DNA of 64,000 nucleotides from Candidatus Parcubacteria bacterium (GCA_023391075.1 JAEWBQ010000004.1:1-64000), one strand, 5' to 3'; positions 31,643-41,007 are shown, numbered from the stretch's first letter. Notes: generated by a model not told the origin, from the letters alone. Numbers and translations: made by a program.

Positions 31643-31678
31643 TCGAAACCCCGCCCCTGTGCAGGAGCAGAGCTTCGA
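31643..31678 (-). terminator. 3' hairpin after the 31697-32086 gene
   Basis: TCGAAGCTCTGCTCC / GGGGCGGGGTTTCGA with TTTT shortly after. Nearly duplicated at 32195-32232. Confidence 0.6.
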
Positions 31679-31696
31679 CTGCGAGGGAACGGGGAG

Positions 31697-32086
31697 TTAG
31701 GAGTGGCGGAAGGTTCGGGCCACGGGGCTGACGAGATGTGCGCGCATATGATGAACGTCACCCATAACCGGCGCGCAGGGTACGAGCCGAATCTGGTAGC
31801 CCAGTATCCTCGCCGTGCATTCCTGATGCTCGGCCCAGGCGAGCGCCTGTGGCTCGTTCAGGTCGAGCGTCCGCTTCAACTTGAGAAAGTTGAGCCGCAA
31901 GTGCGATTCCTTGATGAAATACTCCGTCGGGAGGTTGCGATGAGGCTTCTTGTCCGCCTCCTTGCGACGTTCGGCATCCTTCTTGACGCGCCTGACGAAG
32001 GTTTTGATTTGACTCCGCGCACGCGCTTCGCGGAAGTTCCGTGTTGCACGCAGCACCTGCCTTAGAAGCCACCCTACTGTATTCAT
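31697..32086 (-). CDS. Small basic orphan protein (129 aa)
   Basis: Not recognised. Very basic N-terminal 55 residues (Arg/Lys-rich helix) suggest nucleic-acid binding; the rest is mixed. GAAAGGG precedes ATG by 7 nt. First of two adjacent orphan genes inserted between rplO and secY. Confidence 0.6.
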   Translation of the reverse strand: MNTVGWLLRQVLRATRNFREARARSQIKTFVRRVKKDAERRKEADKKPHRNLPTEYFIKESHLRLNFLKLKRTLDLNEPQALAWAEHQECTARILGYQIRLVPCAPVMGDVHHMRAHLVSPVARTFRHS

Positions 32087-32194
32087 GGCGAGACCCTTTC
32101 AATATGTACGCTCCGCATCGCCGCGGAAGCGTGGTGGAGATATTAAATTATTACCCCGAATGCTTTAATTTGCAAACATAAATACGATCAGAAA

Positions 32195-32232
32195 GTCGAA
32201 ACCCCGCCCCCACGCAGGAGACGGGGCTCGAC
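32195..32232 (-). terminator. 3' hairpin after the 32250-32624 gene
   Basis: GTCGAGCCCCGT / GGGGCGGGGTTTCGAC. Shares GTCGAAACCCCGCCCC and CTCGACTGCGAGGG-type sequence with the hairpin at 31643-31678. Confidence 0.6.
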
Positions 32233-32249
32233 TGCGAGGGTTGCGGGGG

Positions 32250-32624
32250 TTAGGAGACTGGAGCAGGACGAACACGCGAGCGGGTCATCATGCGCCTGAG
32301 CCTCTGCTTCAGCTTTTTCTTTTGGTCTTTAAACCAGTCGTCTTCGTCGGTGTTGACAATAATCCACTGGAGCAAGATACTCAGTAGGAAATTGACGGCC
32401 CACATCCACAACGAACTGGAGTGGATTATTATCCTCAGTGCTAATTCCACAAATGCGGAGACAGATATTGCGCCGGCGAGGATTACACCCCATGTCGTCA
32501 GCCAGTACCTTAAGCGCGTTTGGTGAGCCACTGTCACGCGACTAAGGGCAACTGCACCCAATGCGAGTACGAGTGTCATCCAAATTAACAATACCGCTGT
32601 TGTGAGTACTTTAAGATCCACCAC
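32250..32624 (-). CDS. Small membrane protein (124 aa)
   Basis: Not recognised. Hydrophobic segments at about 5-27, 43-65 and 70-90; the tail is strongly basic (KDQKKKLKQRLRRMMTRSRVR). Inserted between rplO and secY together with the 31697 gene. Confidence 0.6.
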   Translation of the reverse strand: MVDLKVLTTAVLLIWMTLVLALGAVALSRVTVAHQTRLRYWLTTWGVILAGAISVSAFVELALRIIIHSSSLWMWAVNFLLSILLQWIIVNTDEDDWFKDQKKKLKQRLRRMMTRSRVRPAPVS

Positions 32625-32703
32625 GACTCCTAAGGTTCGGCAAGAAAGCTTGGCTATACTTTACTGCATAGTCAATAAACCCACAAGTTGTTTGCTCCAG
32701 AAT

Positions 32704-32734
32704 AAAATACCGCCACATTCCGTGACGGTATTTT
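32704..32734 (-). terminator. Terminator after rplO
   Basis: AAAATACCGTCA / TGGCGGTATTTT with T-run on the minus strand; it separates rplO from secY. Confidence 0.85.
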
Positions 32735-32750
32735 ATAAAAGTAACAGGTG

Positions 32751-33230
32751 TTACTTGTCAGCTTTTTCAGCTTCTTTGGTGCTCTGCTTGATAGGTGTTG
32801 CCACCTTTTCAAACGAACCACCGACCTTAGCGATAGCGTCTTTCACGCTTGCGCTTGCACCCTGTACCTTCAGCGTCACCTTGGCGGTCAGCTCACCGCG
32901 GGCGATAACTTTGACAGTGTGGAACGGCGTTGCGATGTAACCAGCTTCGAACAGTGACTTGTTGTCGACTGTCTTGCCGTCAAATGCGTTCAGGTGATCC
33001 ATGTAGACGACCTGAGCAGGTGTACGCAACGTCTTGAAACCGCGAGCCTTAGGAGTACGACGTACCAGTGAGCCCGAACCACCCATGAAGGTAGCGTTGA
33101 GTTTCTTACCGGTACGAGCGCCCTGTCCCTTGGTACCACGACCAGCAGTTTTACCCTGGCCAGCAGCGATACCGCGGCCGACACGCTTCTTGTTCTTGTT
33201 GGCAGAAATTTGGAGTTCGTTGTATTTCAT
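32751..33230 (-). CDS. rplO: 50S ribosomal protein uL15
   Basis: 159 residues from MKYNELQISA; KKRVGRGIAAGQGKTAGRGTKGQGAR is the glycine/basic N-terminal extension that enters the 50S core. Directly follows rpsE (TAATG overlap) with no rpmD (uL30) between them, as in other CPR bacteria. Confidence 0.96.
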   Translation of the reverse strand: MKYNELQISANKNKKRVGRGIAAGQGKTAGRGTKGQGARTGKKLNATFMGGSGSLVRRTPKARGFKTLRTPAQVVYMDHLNAFDGKTVDNKSLFEAGYIATPFHTVKVIARGELTAKVTLKVQGASASVKDAIAKVGGSFEKVATPIKQSTKEAEKADK

Positions 33231-33808
33231 TACTTGTCCTCCTTCTTTGCTGCTTTCTTGACAGGAGCGTTGAGCCACTGATCCTTAGGAACCAGGCCTT
33301 TCAGCGCGTCGATGGTTGCGTAGGCGATGTTCACCTTGTTGGTTGAACCGAGGCTCTTTGAGAGCATGTTACGGATACCGGTGACACCGATGATCTGGCG
33401 AACGACACCACCGGCGATAATACCGGTACCAGGTGCAGCTGGCTTGATCAGAACGCGAGCCCCTGCGACCTTGGTTTCAGCTTCGTGTGGAAGCGTGTCA
33501 CCGTGGATAGCGATGGTAATCATGTTCTTCTTGGCAACGTCGGTAGCCTTGGCGATAGCAGACTGGACGTCCGCACCCTTGGCGACACCTACGCCGACTT
33601 TGTTTTTGCGGTCACCGACAACGACAAGCGCCTTGAAGCGGAAGCGGCGGCCACCCTTAACGACACGTGCGACACGGTCGATGTTGATAACGAGCTCTTC
33701 GAACTGCTTTGGTTCTGCAGGAGCCTGGTCGCGACGGTTGTCACGGCGGCCACCCCGCTGGCCATCAGCTTGGCGAGGAGCGCGAGTTGCAGTAGCTTGG
33801 TCTGCCAT
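33230..33808 (-). CDS. rpsE: 30S ribosomal protein uS5
   Basis: 192 residues. The core (FEELVINIDRVARVVKGGRRFRFKALVVVGD, GKATDVAKKNMI.., PGTGIIAGGVVRQIIGVTGI) is intact. A basic, Gln/Arg-rich 38-residue N-terminal tail and a Lys-rich C-terminus are added. Confidence 0.96.
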   Translation of the reverse strand: MADQATATRAPRQADGQRGGRRDNRRDQAPAEPKQFEELVINIDRVARVVKGGRRFRFKALVVVGDRKNKVGVGVAKGADVQSAIAKATDVAKKNMITIAIHGDTLPHEAETKVAGARVLIKPAAPGTGIIAGGVVRQIIGVTGIRNMLSKSLGSTNKVNIAYATIDALKGLVPKDQWLNAPVKKAAKKEDK

Positions 33809-33809
33809 A

Positions 33810-34166
33810 TTAGAACTCCAGTCCTTCCTTGCGTGCAGCGTCAGCGAGCGCGCTCAGGCGGCCAGCGTACTGACGGCCGTTGCGGTCGAATACGACTGCA
33901 GTGATCTTAGCTTTCTTTGCCTTCTTGGCGATTTCAGCACCAACGAATGCAGCCTGTTCGGTAATCGTACCGGTCTGCTTCGTGCCGACGGTCGTTGCGG
34001 CAGCGACAGTGTGCTGCTTGACGTCGTCGATCAGCTGAGCGCTGACGTGCTTGTTTGAAATCGTGACGGTCAGGCGTGGGCGTTCGGCGGTGCCAGTGAT
34101 CTTGGCACGAACGCGGTTCTTACGAAGGCTCTTGTTAAGAAGCTTCTTAGCGAGATCTGCTGCCAT
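33810..34166 (-). CDS. rplR: 50S ribosomal protein uL18
   Basis: 118 residues. KNRVRAKITGTAERPRLTVTISNKHVSAQLIDD and AAFVGAEIAKKAKKAKITAVVFDRNGRQYAGRLSALADAARKEGLEF are standard. Binds 5S rRNA. Confidence 0.96.
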   Translation of the reverse strand: MAADLAKKLLNKSLRKNRVRAKITGTAERPRLTVTISNKHVSAQLIDDVKQHTVAAATTVGTKQTGTITEQAAFVGAEIAKKAKKAKITAVVFDRNGRQYAGRLSALADAARKEGLEF

Positions 34167-34168
34167 GA

Positions 34169-34702
34169 CTACTTACCTGTCTTTCCTGCCTTGCGAAGCA
34201 GAACTTCGTCGGCATACTTAATACCCTTGCCCTTGTATGGTTCAGGCTTCTTCAGTGAGCGGATTTCCGCTGCGACCTGACCAACTTTTTGCTTGTCGAT
34301 GCCACTGACGACGATCGTCATCTTGTCATTCGACACACTAACACCTTCTGGTGCCTTGTACTTGACTTCGTGGCTGAAGCCAAGGCTCATGGTGAGCTCG
34401 TTGTTGCTTGAAGCAACGCGGAAACCAACACCGTTTACTTCCAGCTTCTTTTCGAAGCCTTTCGTGACGCCATCAACAGCGTTCTGGAGCAGCGCGCGCT
34501 GCAGACCATGCTGTGCTTTGGCAATGCGTTCGTCATCCTTGCGGGTTACGATTGCTTGTGCACCTTCCAGAGCTACAGTTACGTCGCTGAGGTGAGGTAC
34601 GACGAGTTTGCCTTTGGCACCCTCGACGGTAATTTCACTTTCGCCAACCGTAATTGTCACACCAGCAGGTACGTCAATTGGTAGTTTTCCGATTCGACTC
34701 AT
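34169..34702 (-). CDS. rplF: 50S ribosomal protein uL6
   Basis: 177 residues, two copies of the L6 fold. MSRIGKLPIDVPAGVTI at the start and KKPEPYKGKGIKYADEVLLRKAGKTGK at the end. It opens a new transcription unit: a terminator and a promoter separate it from rpsH. Confidence 0.97.
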   Translation of the reverse strand: MSRIGKLPIDVPAGVTITVGESEITVEGAKGKLVVPHLSDVTVALEGAQAIVTRKDDERIAKAQHGLQRALLQNAVDGVTKGFEKKLEVNGVGFRVASSNNELTMSLGFSHEVKYKAPEGVSVSNDKMTIVVSGIDKQKVGQVAAEIRSLKKPEPYKGKGIKYADEVLLRKAGKTGK

Positions 34703-34814
34703 GTCTTACCTTTCGTTATGGCAAGTGAAGTGTTTGTTTTCGTGCTGACACCACAGATGGCTGTAGGTGAGCGCAAAATCTCCCTGATTTCACTCGCAAT
34801 TTGTTATCTCAATA

Positions 34815-34843
34815 ATCATAGCATATCAGGGGTAAAAATACAA
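34815..34843 (-). promoter_or_regulatory. Promoter of the rplF-rplR-rpsE-rplO block
   Basis: -35 TTGTAT (34838-34843), 17-nt spacer, extended -10 TGCTATGAT (TATGAT at 34815-34820). The leader is about 105 nt and contains a possible hairpin GAGTGAAATC / GATTTTGCGCTC. Confidence 0.75.
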
Positions 34844-34866
34844 GATACCCTACGAAGCGCCGACAC

Positions 34867-34900
34867 ACAAAAACCTCCCCGATCAAGAGGAGGTTTTTGT
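34867..34900 (-). terminator. Terminator within the spc operon (after rpsH unit)
   Basis: ACAAAAACCTCC / GGAGGTTTTTGT, strong stem with T-run. Confidence 0.85.
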
Positions 34901-34912
34901 ATTGCTTCGGTA

Positions 34913-35026
34913 CTACTGGAGTGGCTTACGCCGCTTACCTTCGCGGGCTTGCGGCTGGCCACCGCCAAAGTTGAACAGTACGGCCTCGAGGACGGCATGT
35001 AGCCCAGCCAAGAAGCGATACAACAT
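34913..35026 (-). CDS. Possible 37-residue protein after rpsH
   Basis: ATG one base after the rpsH stop codon, open to TAG just before the terminator. Starts MLYRFLAGLHAVLEAVLF (one amphipathic or membrane helix), ends GKRRKPLQ. Its fit between stop and terminator and its coupling to rpsH suggest it is translated. No homologue is known to me. Confidence 0.4.
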   Translation of the reverse strand: MLYRFLAGLHAVLEAVLFNFGGGQPQAREGKRRKPLQ

Positions 35027-35027
35027 T

Positions 35028-35429
35028 CTAGTAGACCTTGAGCAGGAGCTCGCCGCCAAGACGCTGCTTGGTAGCTTCGTGGCCGGTCATAACACCCTGG
35101 CTGGTGCTAACCAGAACCATACCACGGCCGCTTTTGACGCGTGGGATGTCGTTCGCGCCGACGTAGACGCGGCGACCTGGCTTGCTCAGACGAGTAATCT
35201 CGTTGATAGCACAGTTTTCACCTGGCTTGTTGATGGTGATTACCAGCGTATCACGTGGTGAACCAGCTTCAACTTTGACGTCAGCGAGGTACTTGTTCTT
35301 CTGAAGTTGTTCTGCAACAACCTTCTTGATCTTGCTAGCAGGGACACGAACTTCGGTCTTGCCAACCATAGCCGCGTTACGGATGCGGGTCAGAAGGTCG
35401 GCGATTGGGTCAGTTGATTGTAGTGACAT
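35028..35429 (-). CDS. rpsH: 30S ribosomal protein uS8
   Basis: 133 residues. DPIADLLTRIRNAAMVGKTEVRVPASKIK and GRRVYVGANDIPRVKSGRGMVLVSTSQGVMTGHEA are diagnostic. In E. coli uS8 is the spc-operon repressor. Confidence 0.97.
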   Translation of the reverse strand: MSLQSTDPIADLLTRIRNAAMVGKTEVRVPASKIKKVVAEQLQKNKYLADVKVEAGSPRDTLVITINKPGENCAINEITRLSKPGRRVYVGANDIPRVKSGRGMVLVSTSQGVMTGHEATKQRLGGELLLKVY

Positions 35430-35447
35430 ATCTTATTCCTTTCCTTC

Positions 35448-35717
35448 TTACCAACTACTCTTTGTAACACCAGGGATTTCACCCTTTGAAGCTTTTTCGC
35501 GGAAGTTGATACGGCTGAGACCGAACTTACGCATATACGCGCGTGGGCGGCCACTCAGTACGTCGCGGTTCTTCCAGCGGGTTGGGCTGCTGTTCTTTGG
35601 CAGAGCCTGGAGACCTTCGAGGTCACCCAGTTCCTTGAGTTCGGCGCGCTTTGCAGCGTACTTTTCGATCATCTTCTTGCGCTTTTCGTCGCGAGCGATC
35701 ATTGATTTCTTAGCCAT
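35448..35717 (-). CDS. rpsN: 30S ribosomal protein uS14 (zinc-free, long form)
   Basis: 89 residues. [25 protein letters not shown] and RCR-type end [34 protein letters not shown]. The CxxC motifs of the short zinc form are absent. Overlaps rplE by one base. Confidence 0.96.
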   Translation of the reverse strand: MAKKSMIARDEKRKKMIEKYAAKRAELKELGDLEGLQALPKNSSPTRWKNRDVLSGRPRAYMRKFGLSRINFREKASKGEIPGVTKSSW

Positions 35718-36298
35718 TACGCACGGCCTCCTTCTTTTTCAAACGGCATACCGAATTTTTCGAGCAGTGCACGGCTGTGTGCGGTGTCGTCGTTCTCAAT
35801 ATTGAACGTGATCTGCAGGCCATGGATGTGCTGTGTTTCTTCGAATGTCAGTTCTGGGAAGATTGACTGGTCGATGATACCCAGGTTGTAGTTACCACCC
35901 TTGTCAAACTTGGTCTTGACGCCGTGGAAGTCACGGACGCGTGGCAGGGCCACGTTGACCAGGCGGTCGAGGAACTCGTACATACGAGCACCGCGCAGGG
36001 TGACGCTGACACCGATTGGTGAACCCATGTTGGCGCGGATCTTGAAGCCGGCAATCGACTTCTTAGCCAGGCGGTCAACTGGGTACTGACCGGTGATCTT
36101 GGTCAGGGTGTTGCGTACCACTTCGTGGTGACGCTTGTCATCTTTGTTCTTGCCGATACCAACGCTAACAACGATCTTCTCAAGCTTTGGAACTTGGTTG
36201 ACGTTACCGAGGTTCAATTCGGCTTGGAGTTCTTTGACAAATTGATCTTTGTACAAAGCTTTCAAGCGAGGAGCGGCAGGAGTAGTAGCTTTAGCCAT
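35717..36298 (-). CDS. rplE: 50S ribosomal protein uL5
   Basis: 193 residues. [55 protein letters not shown] and [15 protein letters not shown] identify it. Binds 5S rRNA and P-site tRNA. Confidence 0.97.
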   Translation of the reverse strand: MAKATTPAAPRLKALYKDQFVKELQAELNLGNVNQVPKLEKIVVSVGIGKNKDDKRHHEVVRNTLTKITGQYPVDRLAKKSIAGFKIRANMGSPIGVSVTLRGARMYEFLDRLVNVALPRVRDFHGVKTKFDKGGNYNLGIIDQSIFPELTFEETQHIHGLQITFNIENDDTAHSRALLEKFGMPFEKEGGRA

Positions 36299-36621
36299 TA
36301 CTTGATCTCCTTACTGTTAGCCTGACGAGCGAGGCGAACCTTGGCACCGTCGGCGTTCTTGATGTAACCGACACGGCTGGTCTTGCCAGCTTTGTCATCA
36401 ACCACGAGAGCAACCTTGTGCAGTGGCGTTGGGACATGGATGTCCTTGCTGCCGCCGCGTGGGTTGACCATGCTTGGCTTGACGTGACGGTGCTTGTTGC
36501 CGATACCTTCGATCAGGACGGCGTTCTTCTTGCCGAGAACGGCAACGACTTTACCGGTCGTACCCTTGTTGGTACCGCTGATCAATTTGACGGTGTCGCC
36601 TTTTTGAATACGCTGTGCCAT
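36298..36621 (-). CDS. rplX: 50S ribosomal protein uL24
   Basis: 107 residues from MAQRIQKGDTVKLISG (KOW motif KGTTGKVVAVLGKKNAVLIEG). The frame is open to 36729 but that part overlaps rplN; ATG 36621 directly after the rplN stop is the right start. Confidence 0.95.
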   Translation of the reverse strand: MAQRIQKGDTVKLISGTNKGTTGKVVAVLGKKNAVLIEGIGNKHRHVKPSMVNPRGGSKDIHVPTPLHKVALVVDDKAGKTSRVGYIKNADGAKVRLARQANSKEIK

Positions 36622-36622
36622 A

Positions 36623-36991
36623 TTAGAGTACCTCCGGAGCCAGGCTGATGATCTTGCTGTAGCCAAGGTCACGCAGTTCGCGTGGGACTGGGCCGAAGAC
36701 ACGGGTAGCCTTAGGGTTTTTGTCGTCATTGATGATTACGCAGGCGTTGTCATCAAAGCTGATGGTGCTGCCGTCTTTGCGGTGGATCTGGTCGCGGGTG
36801 CGAACGACCACTGCCTTCTGGACAGACTTCTTCTTAACGTTACCAGTCGGGCTGGCTTGCTTGATCGTAACGACGACGATGTCACCGACGCGAGCATAGC
36901 GGCGCTTGGTGCCACCGAGAACGCGTATGACCAAAGCTTCTTTGGCGCCGCTGTTGTCGGTTACTTTCATACGTGATTCTTGTTGCAGCAT
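36623..36991 (-). CDS. rplN: 50S ribosomal protein uL14
   Basis: 122 residues, canonical length. [18 protein letters not shown] and [28 protein letters not shown] are diagnostic. Confidence 0.98.
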   Translation of the reverse strand: MLQQESRMKVTDNSGAKEALVIRVLGGTKRRYARVGDIVVVTIKQASPTGNVKKKSVQKAVVVRTRDQIHRKDGSTISFDDNACVIINDDKNPKATRVFGPVPRELRDLGYSKIISLAPEVL

Positions 36992-36992
36992 A

Positions 36993-37268
36993 CTAGGCCT
37001 CCGCCTCGTCTTTCAGCTCAACAGAACCGCGTGACTTTTCGACGACCGCGTCGAGCTTGAAGCTCTTGGTCTTCGATACAGGACGAGTCTCAGAGATCGT
37101 CACCGTGTCGCCCTTGTGGGCTTCGTTGTTTTCATCGTGAGCCGTGTACTTGCGGCTGACAGTGTACTGCTTGCCGTAGATCGGGTGAGTCTCACGACTA
37201 GTTACAGTGACGGTAATAGTCTTGTCGCGAACATCCGATGTCACGATACCGGTCAATGTCTTGGCCAT
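36993..37268 (-). CDS. rpsQ: 30S ribosomal protein uS17
   Basis: 91 residues. [42 protein letters not shown] and [18 protein letters not shown] (OB fold). One base apart from rplN. Confidence 0.97.
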   Translation of the reverse strand: MAKTLTGIVTSDVRDKTITVTVTSRETHPIYGKQYTVSRKYTAHDENNEAHKGDTVTISETRPVSKTKSFKLDAVVEKSRGSVELKDEAEA

Positions 37269-37269
37269 A

Positions 37270-37503
37270 TTATTTACTCTCCTTTTCGCTCAGCTCAGCT
37301 GCTCGGATAGCAGTGTGCAGGCGAGCGATTTCTTTACGTGTCACGGTCAGAACCCGTGGGTTCGCCAGTTCGCCAGCGGCGTGTGAACGCTTGTAGTCGA
37401 GCTGATCTTTCTGCTTGGTAGCCAGGTCGGCTTTGAGCTGATCGATCGTCTTGACTTCGGTAGCTTCGACGGCGGTCTTCTTGGTTGTCTTTGGTGCAGC
37501 CAT
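37270..37503 (-). CDS. rpmC: 50S ribosomal protein uL29
   Basis: 77 residues. The helical hairpin ([48 protein letters not shown]) is typical; an N-terminal Ala/Lys/Thr tail of about 15 residues is added. Located near the peptide exit tunnel. Confidence 0.93.
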   Translation of the reverse strand: MAAPKTTKKTAVEATEVKTIDQLKADLATKQKDQLDYKRSHAAGELANPRVLTVTRKEIARLHTAIRAAELSEKESK

Positions 37504-37505
37504 GA

Positions 37506-37919
37506 TTACGCCTCCTCACGCTTGATGAACTTGGTCTTGACTGGCAGCTTGTGGGCAGCCAGACGCATTGCCTCGCGGGCAATTTCTTCGCTCACGCCCT
37601 TCATTTCGAACAGGACGGTGCCAGCTTTTACCTTGGCGACGAAGAATTCAGGGTTACCTTTACCGCCACCCATCTTGAGACCAAGTGGTTTGCGGGTAAC
37701 TGGGATGTGTGGGAAGATGCGAATCCAAATCTTACCACCACGCTTGATGTAGCGGGTCATCGCCTGACGAGCTGACTCGATCTGGCGAGAAGTGACGTCG
37801 CTGTTGCTTTGTGACTGGAGTGCAAAGTCGCCGAAAGCGATGTAGTGGCCACGAGTAGCCTTGCCATCGTTCTTGCCCTTACGGACTTTGCGGAACTTAG
37901 TGCGCTTCGGAAGTAACAT
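37506..37919 (-). CDS. rplP: 50S ribosomal protein uL16
   Basis: 137 residues. [65 protein letters not shown]. Overlaps rpsC stop by one base. Confidence 0.98.
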   Translation of the reverse strand: MLLPKRTKFRKVRKGKNDGKATRGHYIAFGDFALQSQSNSDVTSRQIESARQAMTRYIKRGGKIWIRIFPHIPVTRKPLGLKMGGGKGNPEFFVAKVKAGTVLFEMKGVSEEIAREAMRLAAHKLPVKTKFIKREEA

Positions 37920-38557
37920 TAGCGGTCGCTCCTTTCACCCTTGTAGATCCAGACCTTCACGCCGACGATACCAACACCTGGCAGCTGCGCACGTGATGAG
38001 TTGTAGTCGATGTCAGCACGCAGCGTATGCAGTGGCACTGAACCTTCGATTACCTTTTCGCGGCGAGCCATTTCGGCGTTGTTCAGACGACCAGCCACCT
38101 CGATACGGATACCCTTGGCACCGGCGTTCATGGTGTTTTGTGCGGCCATCTTGGTTGCACGACGGAAGTTGATACGGCGCTCGAGCTGGCGAGCGATGTT
38201 CTCGGCTACCAGTTTGGCAGCGAGCTCTGGACGTTTAACTTCTTCGATGTTGATACGGACTGGCAGGCTGGCGATCTTTTCGATCTGCGTCTTCAGCTCT
38301 GCGACACCGGCACCACCACGACCGATCACGACACCAGCTTTCGCAGTGTGGATGGTAATAGTGATGAGGTTTGCCGAACGCTCAATCTCGATGCGATTGA
38401 TAGTTGGGCGTGATGCGAACTTCTTTTCGATCAGTTCGCGGATCTTGACGTCTTCGACGAGCCACTTGGCAAAATCGCGCTTGCCAGCGAACCAGCGTGA
38501 ATCCCAGTTCTTGTGGACTTGCAGACGGAAGCTAATTGGGTTTACTTTTTGGCCCAT
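37919..38557 (-). CDS. rpsC: 30S ribosomal protein uS3
   Basis: 212 residues. [35 protein letters not shown] domain ([24 protein letters not shown]) and [10 protein letters not shown] at the end. Helicase-like mRNA entry site protein. Confidence 0.98.
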   Translation of the reverse strand: MGQKVNPISFRLQVHKNWDSRWFAGKRDFAKWLVEDVKIRELIEKKFASRPTINRIEIERSANLITITIHTAKAGVVIGRGGAGVAELKTQIEKIASLPVRINIEEVKRPELAAKLVAENIARQLERRINFRRATKMAAQNTMNAGAKGIRIEVAGRLNNAEMARREKVIEGSVPLHTLRADIDYNSSRAQLPGVGIVGVKVWIYKGERSDR

Positions 38558-38968
38558 TTATTTGCTCTCCTTTGCAGCTGCTTCAGCTTCTGGAGCTGGT
38601 TTCGCGGCCACCTTCTTAGGTTTTTCAGCGCCGGTCACTTCAACCAAGATGTGGCTGGTGCGCTTCTGGAATGGAAGGGCGCGGCCACGTGATGCTGGCT
38701 TGAAGCGCTTCAGACGTGGGCCTGCAGTTACCGACAGAGTCGAGATTTGCAGTGTCTTGGCATCAAGGCCATGGTTGTGTGATGCGTTAGCTTTTGCGCT
38801 CTCAATAACTTTCTTTACTGGGAGTGCGGCGCGGCGTGGAACGTGTTCCAGGATGACAAGTGCGTCAGCCACGGTACGACCACGGACAAGTGCTGCGACC
38901 TGGCCCACTTTGCGTGGAGTCTGATCGACGCCTTTAGCGTAGGCGCGAACGGTATACAGATCTGCCAT
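38558..38968 (-). CDS. rplV: 50S ribosomal protein uL22
   Basis: 136 residues. QTPRKVGQVAALVRGRTVADALVILEHVPRRAALPVKKVIESAKANASHN and SRGRALPFQKRTSHILVEV. Ala/Lys/Glu-rich C-terminal tail of about 20 residues is extra. Confidence 0.97.
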   Translation of the reverse strand: MADLYTVRAYAKGVDQTPRKVGQVAALVRGRTVADALVILEHVPRRAALPVKKVIESAKANASHNHGLDAKTLQISTLSVTAGPRLKRFKPASRGRALPFQKRTSHILVEVTGAEKPKKVAAKPAPEAEAAAKESK

Positions 38969-39234
38969 TACTTCTTGTCCTTTCCACCGTGCTTACGGAA
39001 CTTACGAGTTGGGCTAAACTCACCGAGTTTGTGACCAACCATGTTTTCCGAAACGAGCACAGGTACGTGCATACGACCGTTGTGAACAGCGATCGTGCGG
39101 CCTACCATCTCTGGGGTGATCGTGCTAGCACGAGCCCAAGTCTTGATGATAGTGCGATCGTTGACGCCAAGCGCTTCGATTTTCTTAGCGAGCTTCGCGT
39201 CGACGAATGGGCCTTTCTTCAGAGAACGACTCAT
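38968..39234 (-). CDS. rpsS: 30S ribosomal protein uS19
   Basis: 88 residues. [18 protein letters not shown] and [30 protein letters not shown], canonical. Confidence 0.98.
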   Translation of the reverse strand: MSRSLKKGPFVDAKLAKKIEALGVNDRTIIKTWARASTITPEMVGRTIAVHNGRMHVPVLVSENMVGHKLGEFSPTRKFRKHGGKDKK

Positions 39235-39237
39235 AAA

Positions 39238-40077
39238 CTACCTCTTCCTCTTCGCTTCATGGCGACTCTTAACAATCATCTTGCTGGTATCTTTGCGACG
39301 GCGAGTACGGTACCCAAGTGTCAGCTGACCCCATGGAGTACGTGGTGCCTTACCGCTACCGTGACGACCACCGTCACCACCACCGTGCGGGTGATCTGCG
39401 GCGTTCATAACGACACCACGGACACCTGGGCGAATACCCTTGCGGCGGTTGCGACCGGCAGAACCGATCTTGACGTTCTGGTGCTGGACGTTACCGACGA
39501 CACCGAGTGCTGCGGTTGCTTCCAGACGGAAACGGCGAACTTCGCCTGATGGCATACGCACCTGTGCGTAGTCACCTTCTTTTGCCATCAGCTGAGCCTT
39601 GGTGCCGGCTGCGCGAACCATTTGCGCACCCTTACCAGGGTTGATTTCGATAGCGTAGATTTGTGAACCAACAGGGATACGAGCGAGGGTCATGCGGTTT
39701 GAAGCTTCGATTGGAGCCTCTTCGCCGCTAGTGATAACCTTGCCCTTGGTCATGCTGGTGTCAGCCAGGATGTAGTGGTACAGACCGTGCTGATCCTTGA
39801 CACGAGCGATACGTGCAGAACGGTTTGGATCGTATTCGATTTCCTCAACCGTTACCGTCAGGCCTGGGGCCAGACGGTGGTTCATCAGACGGTAGTGGCG
39901 CTTAACACCACCACCACGGTGACGAACCGTGATGCGACCGGTGTTGTTACGGCCGGCGTTCTGCTTCTTGCTCTTTACCAGGCTCTTAAGCGGCTTACGG
40001 GTCGTAATGTCGCTAAGGTCTTGGCTGGTCATACCACGGCGAGCTGGAGTCGTTGGATTGTAAGCTTTGATCGGCAT
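39238..40077 (-). CDS. rplB: 50S ribosomal protein uL2
   Basis: 279 residues. RHRGGGVKRHYRLM, NRSARIARVKDQHGLYHYILA and PHGGGDGGRHGSGKAPRTPWGQLTLGYRTRRRKDTSKMIV. GVVMNAADHPHGGG near the end includes the conserved His at the peptidyl-transferase centre. Confidence 0.98.
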   Translation of the reverse strand: MPIKAYNPTTPARRGMTSQDLSDITTRKPLKSLVKSKKQNAGRNNTGRITVRHRGGGVKRHYRLMNHRLAPGLTVTVEEIEYDPNRSARIARVKDQHGLYHYILADTSMTKGKVITSGEEAPIEASNRMTLARIPVGSQIYAIEINPGKGAQMVRAAGTKAQLMAKEGDYAQVRMPSGEVRRFRLEATAALGVVGNVQHQNVKIGSAGRNRRKGIRPGVRGVVMNAADHPHGGGDGGRHGSGKAPRTPWGQLTLGYRTRRRKDTSKMIVKSRHEAKRKR

Positions 40078-40391
40078 TACTTCTTCTCCTCTTCAGCTGG
40101 CTGTTCGAAGACCTGGATACTGTTACCTTCGGCGAGCGTCACATAGGCCTTCTTTGAGTCCTTACGGTTCGTGGTGCCTGGGTAGCGGTTCTTGCCGCGG
40201 CTAAAGCGTACAGCCTTGCCACTCTGTACCAGAGTTTTGATGCCAGTTACTTTTACTTCATATTGGGTTTCCACGGCTTCAACAATTTCTTGCTTATTGG
40301 CAGTCAGTGGAACATTAAATACGTAAACATTTGCTTGCGACTGAGCGTAGGCTTTCTCAGTTGCACGTGGGGTTACGCTAATGTGAGCCAT
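40077..40391 (-). CDS. rplW: 50S ribosomal protein uL23
   Basis: 104 residues. ATEKAYAQSQANVYVFNVPLTANKQEIVEAVETQYEVKVTGIKTLV. Tunnel-exit docking site for signal recognition particle and trigger factor. Confidence 0.96.
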   Translation of the reverse strand: MAHISVTPRATEKAYAQSQANVYVFNVPLTANKQEIVEAVETQYEVKVTGIKTLVQSGKAVRFSRGKNRYPGTTNRKDSKKAYVTLAEGNSIQVFEQPAEEEKK

Positions 40392-40392
40392 A

Positions 40393-41007
40393 TTACGCCT
40401 CCTCCTTTACGAGCCAGTCCTTGATGACAGGGACAGACTTGGTGCTGAGCACGATGTGGTCAGCGTTCAGGATGTGATAGACGTTCAGGTACATTGCGCT
40501 GATAAGCAGGACATTCTGAATGTTGTTGGTTGCGCGGATCAACTCTGGAGTCTTTTCCTCGACAACAACGAGTGTCTTGCGGTTCAACTTGTTGTCGGCC
40601 AGGAACTTCACGACTTCGCTGGTCTTGCCAGTAGTCTTGATGTCCTTGACGACGATCTTGCCGGCTTCGTTTGCCAGTGTCAGTGCTTGCTTGATCGCAA
40701 CGCGCTTGCTGGTAGTCGACAGTTTCTTGGTGTAGTTTTCGTTGCCGCGTGGGCCGAAGACAACACCACCACCGCGCCAGATCGGGTTACGGCTTGAGCC
40801 GAAACGTGCACGACCGGTGCCCTTTTGCTTCCATGGCTTCTTACCACCACCGCTGACTTCACCACGTTGTTTGGTGGTTGCGCTAGCGAGGCGGTTGTTA
40901 GCGAGGTAGCTGTCGTAGGCGAGCTTCAGGAGCTCGTGGTTCTCAACAGTAACGTTGAAGACTTCGTTTGGCAGAGCTGGAGCTGCTGCTTTGGTAGTTT
41001 CAGCCAT
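40393..41007 (-). CDS. rplD: 50S ribosomal protein uL4
   Basis: 204 residues. TKQRGEVSGGGKKPWKQKGTGRARFGSSRNPIWRGGGVVFGP is the tunnel extension; the C-terminal half is the globular domain. In E. coli uL4 represses its own operon through the leader. Confidence 0.97.
   Translation of the reverse strand: MAETTKAAAPALPNEVFNVTVENHELLKLAYDSYLANNRLASATTKQRGEVSGGGKKPWKQKGTGRARFGSSRNPIWRGGGVVFGPRGNENYTKKLSTTSKRVAIKQALTLANEAGKIVVKDIKTTGKTSEVVKFLADNKLNRKTLVVVEEKTPELIRATNNIQNVLLISAMYLNVYHILNADHIVLSTKSVPVIKDWLVKEEA

Noticed and set aside
33230..33240. A missed rpmD (uL30) between rpsE and rplO
   Set aside because: The two genes overlap by TAATG; no room exists.
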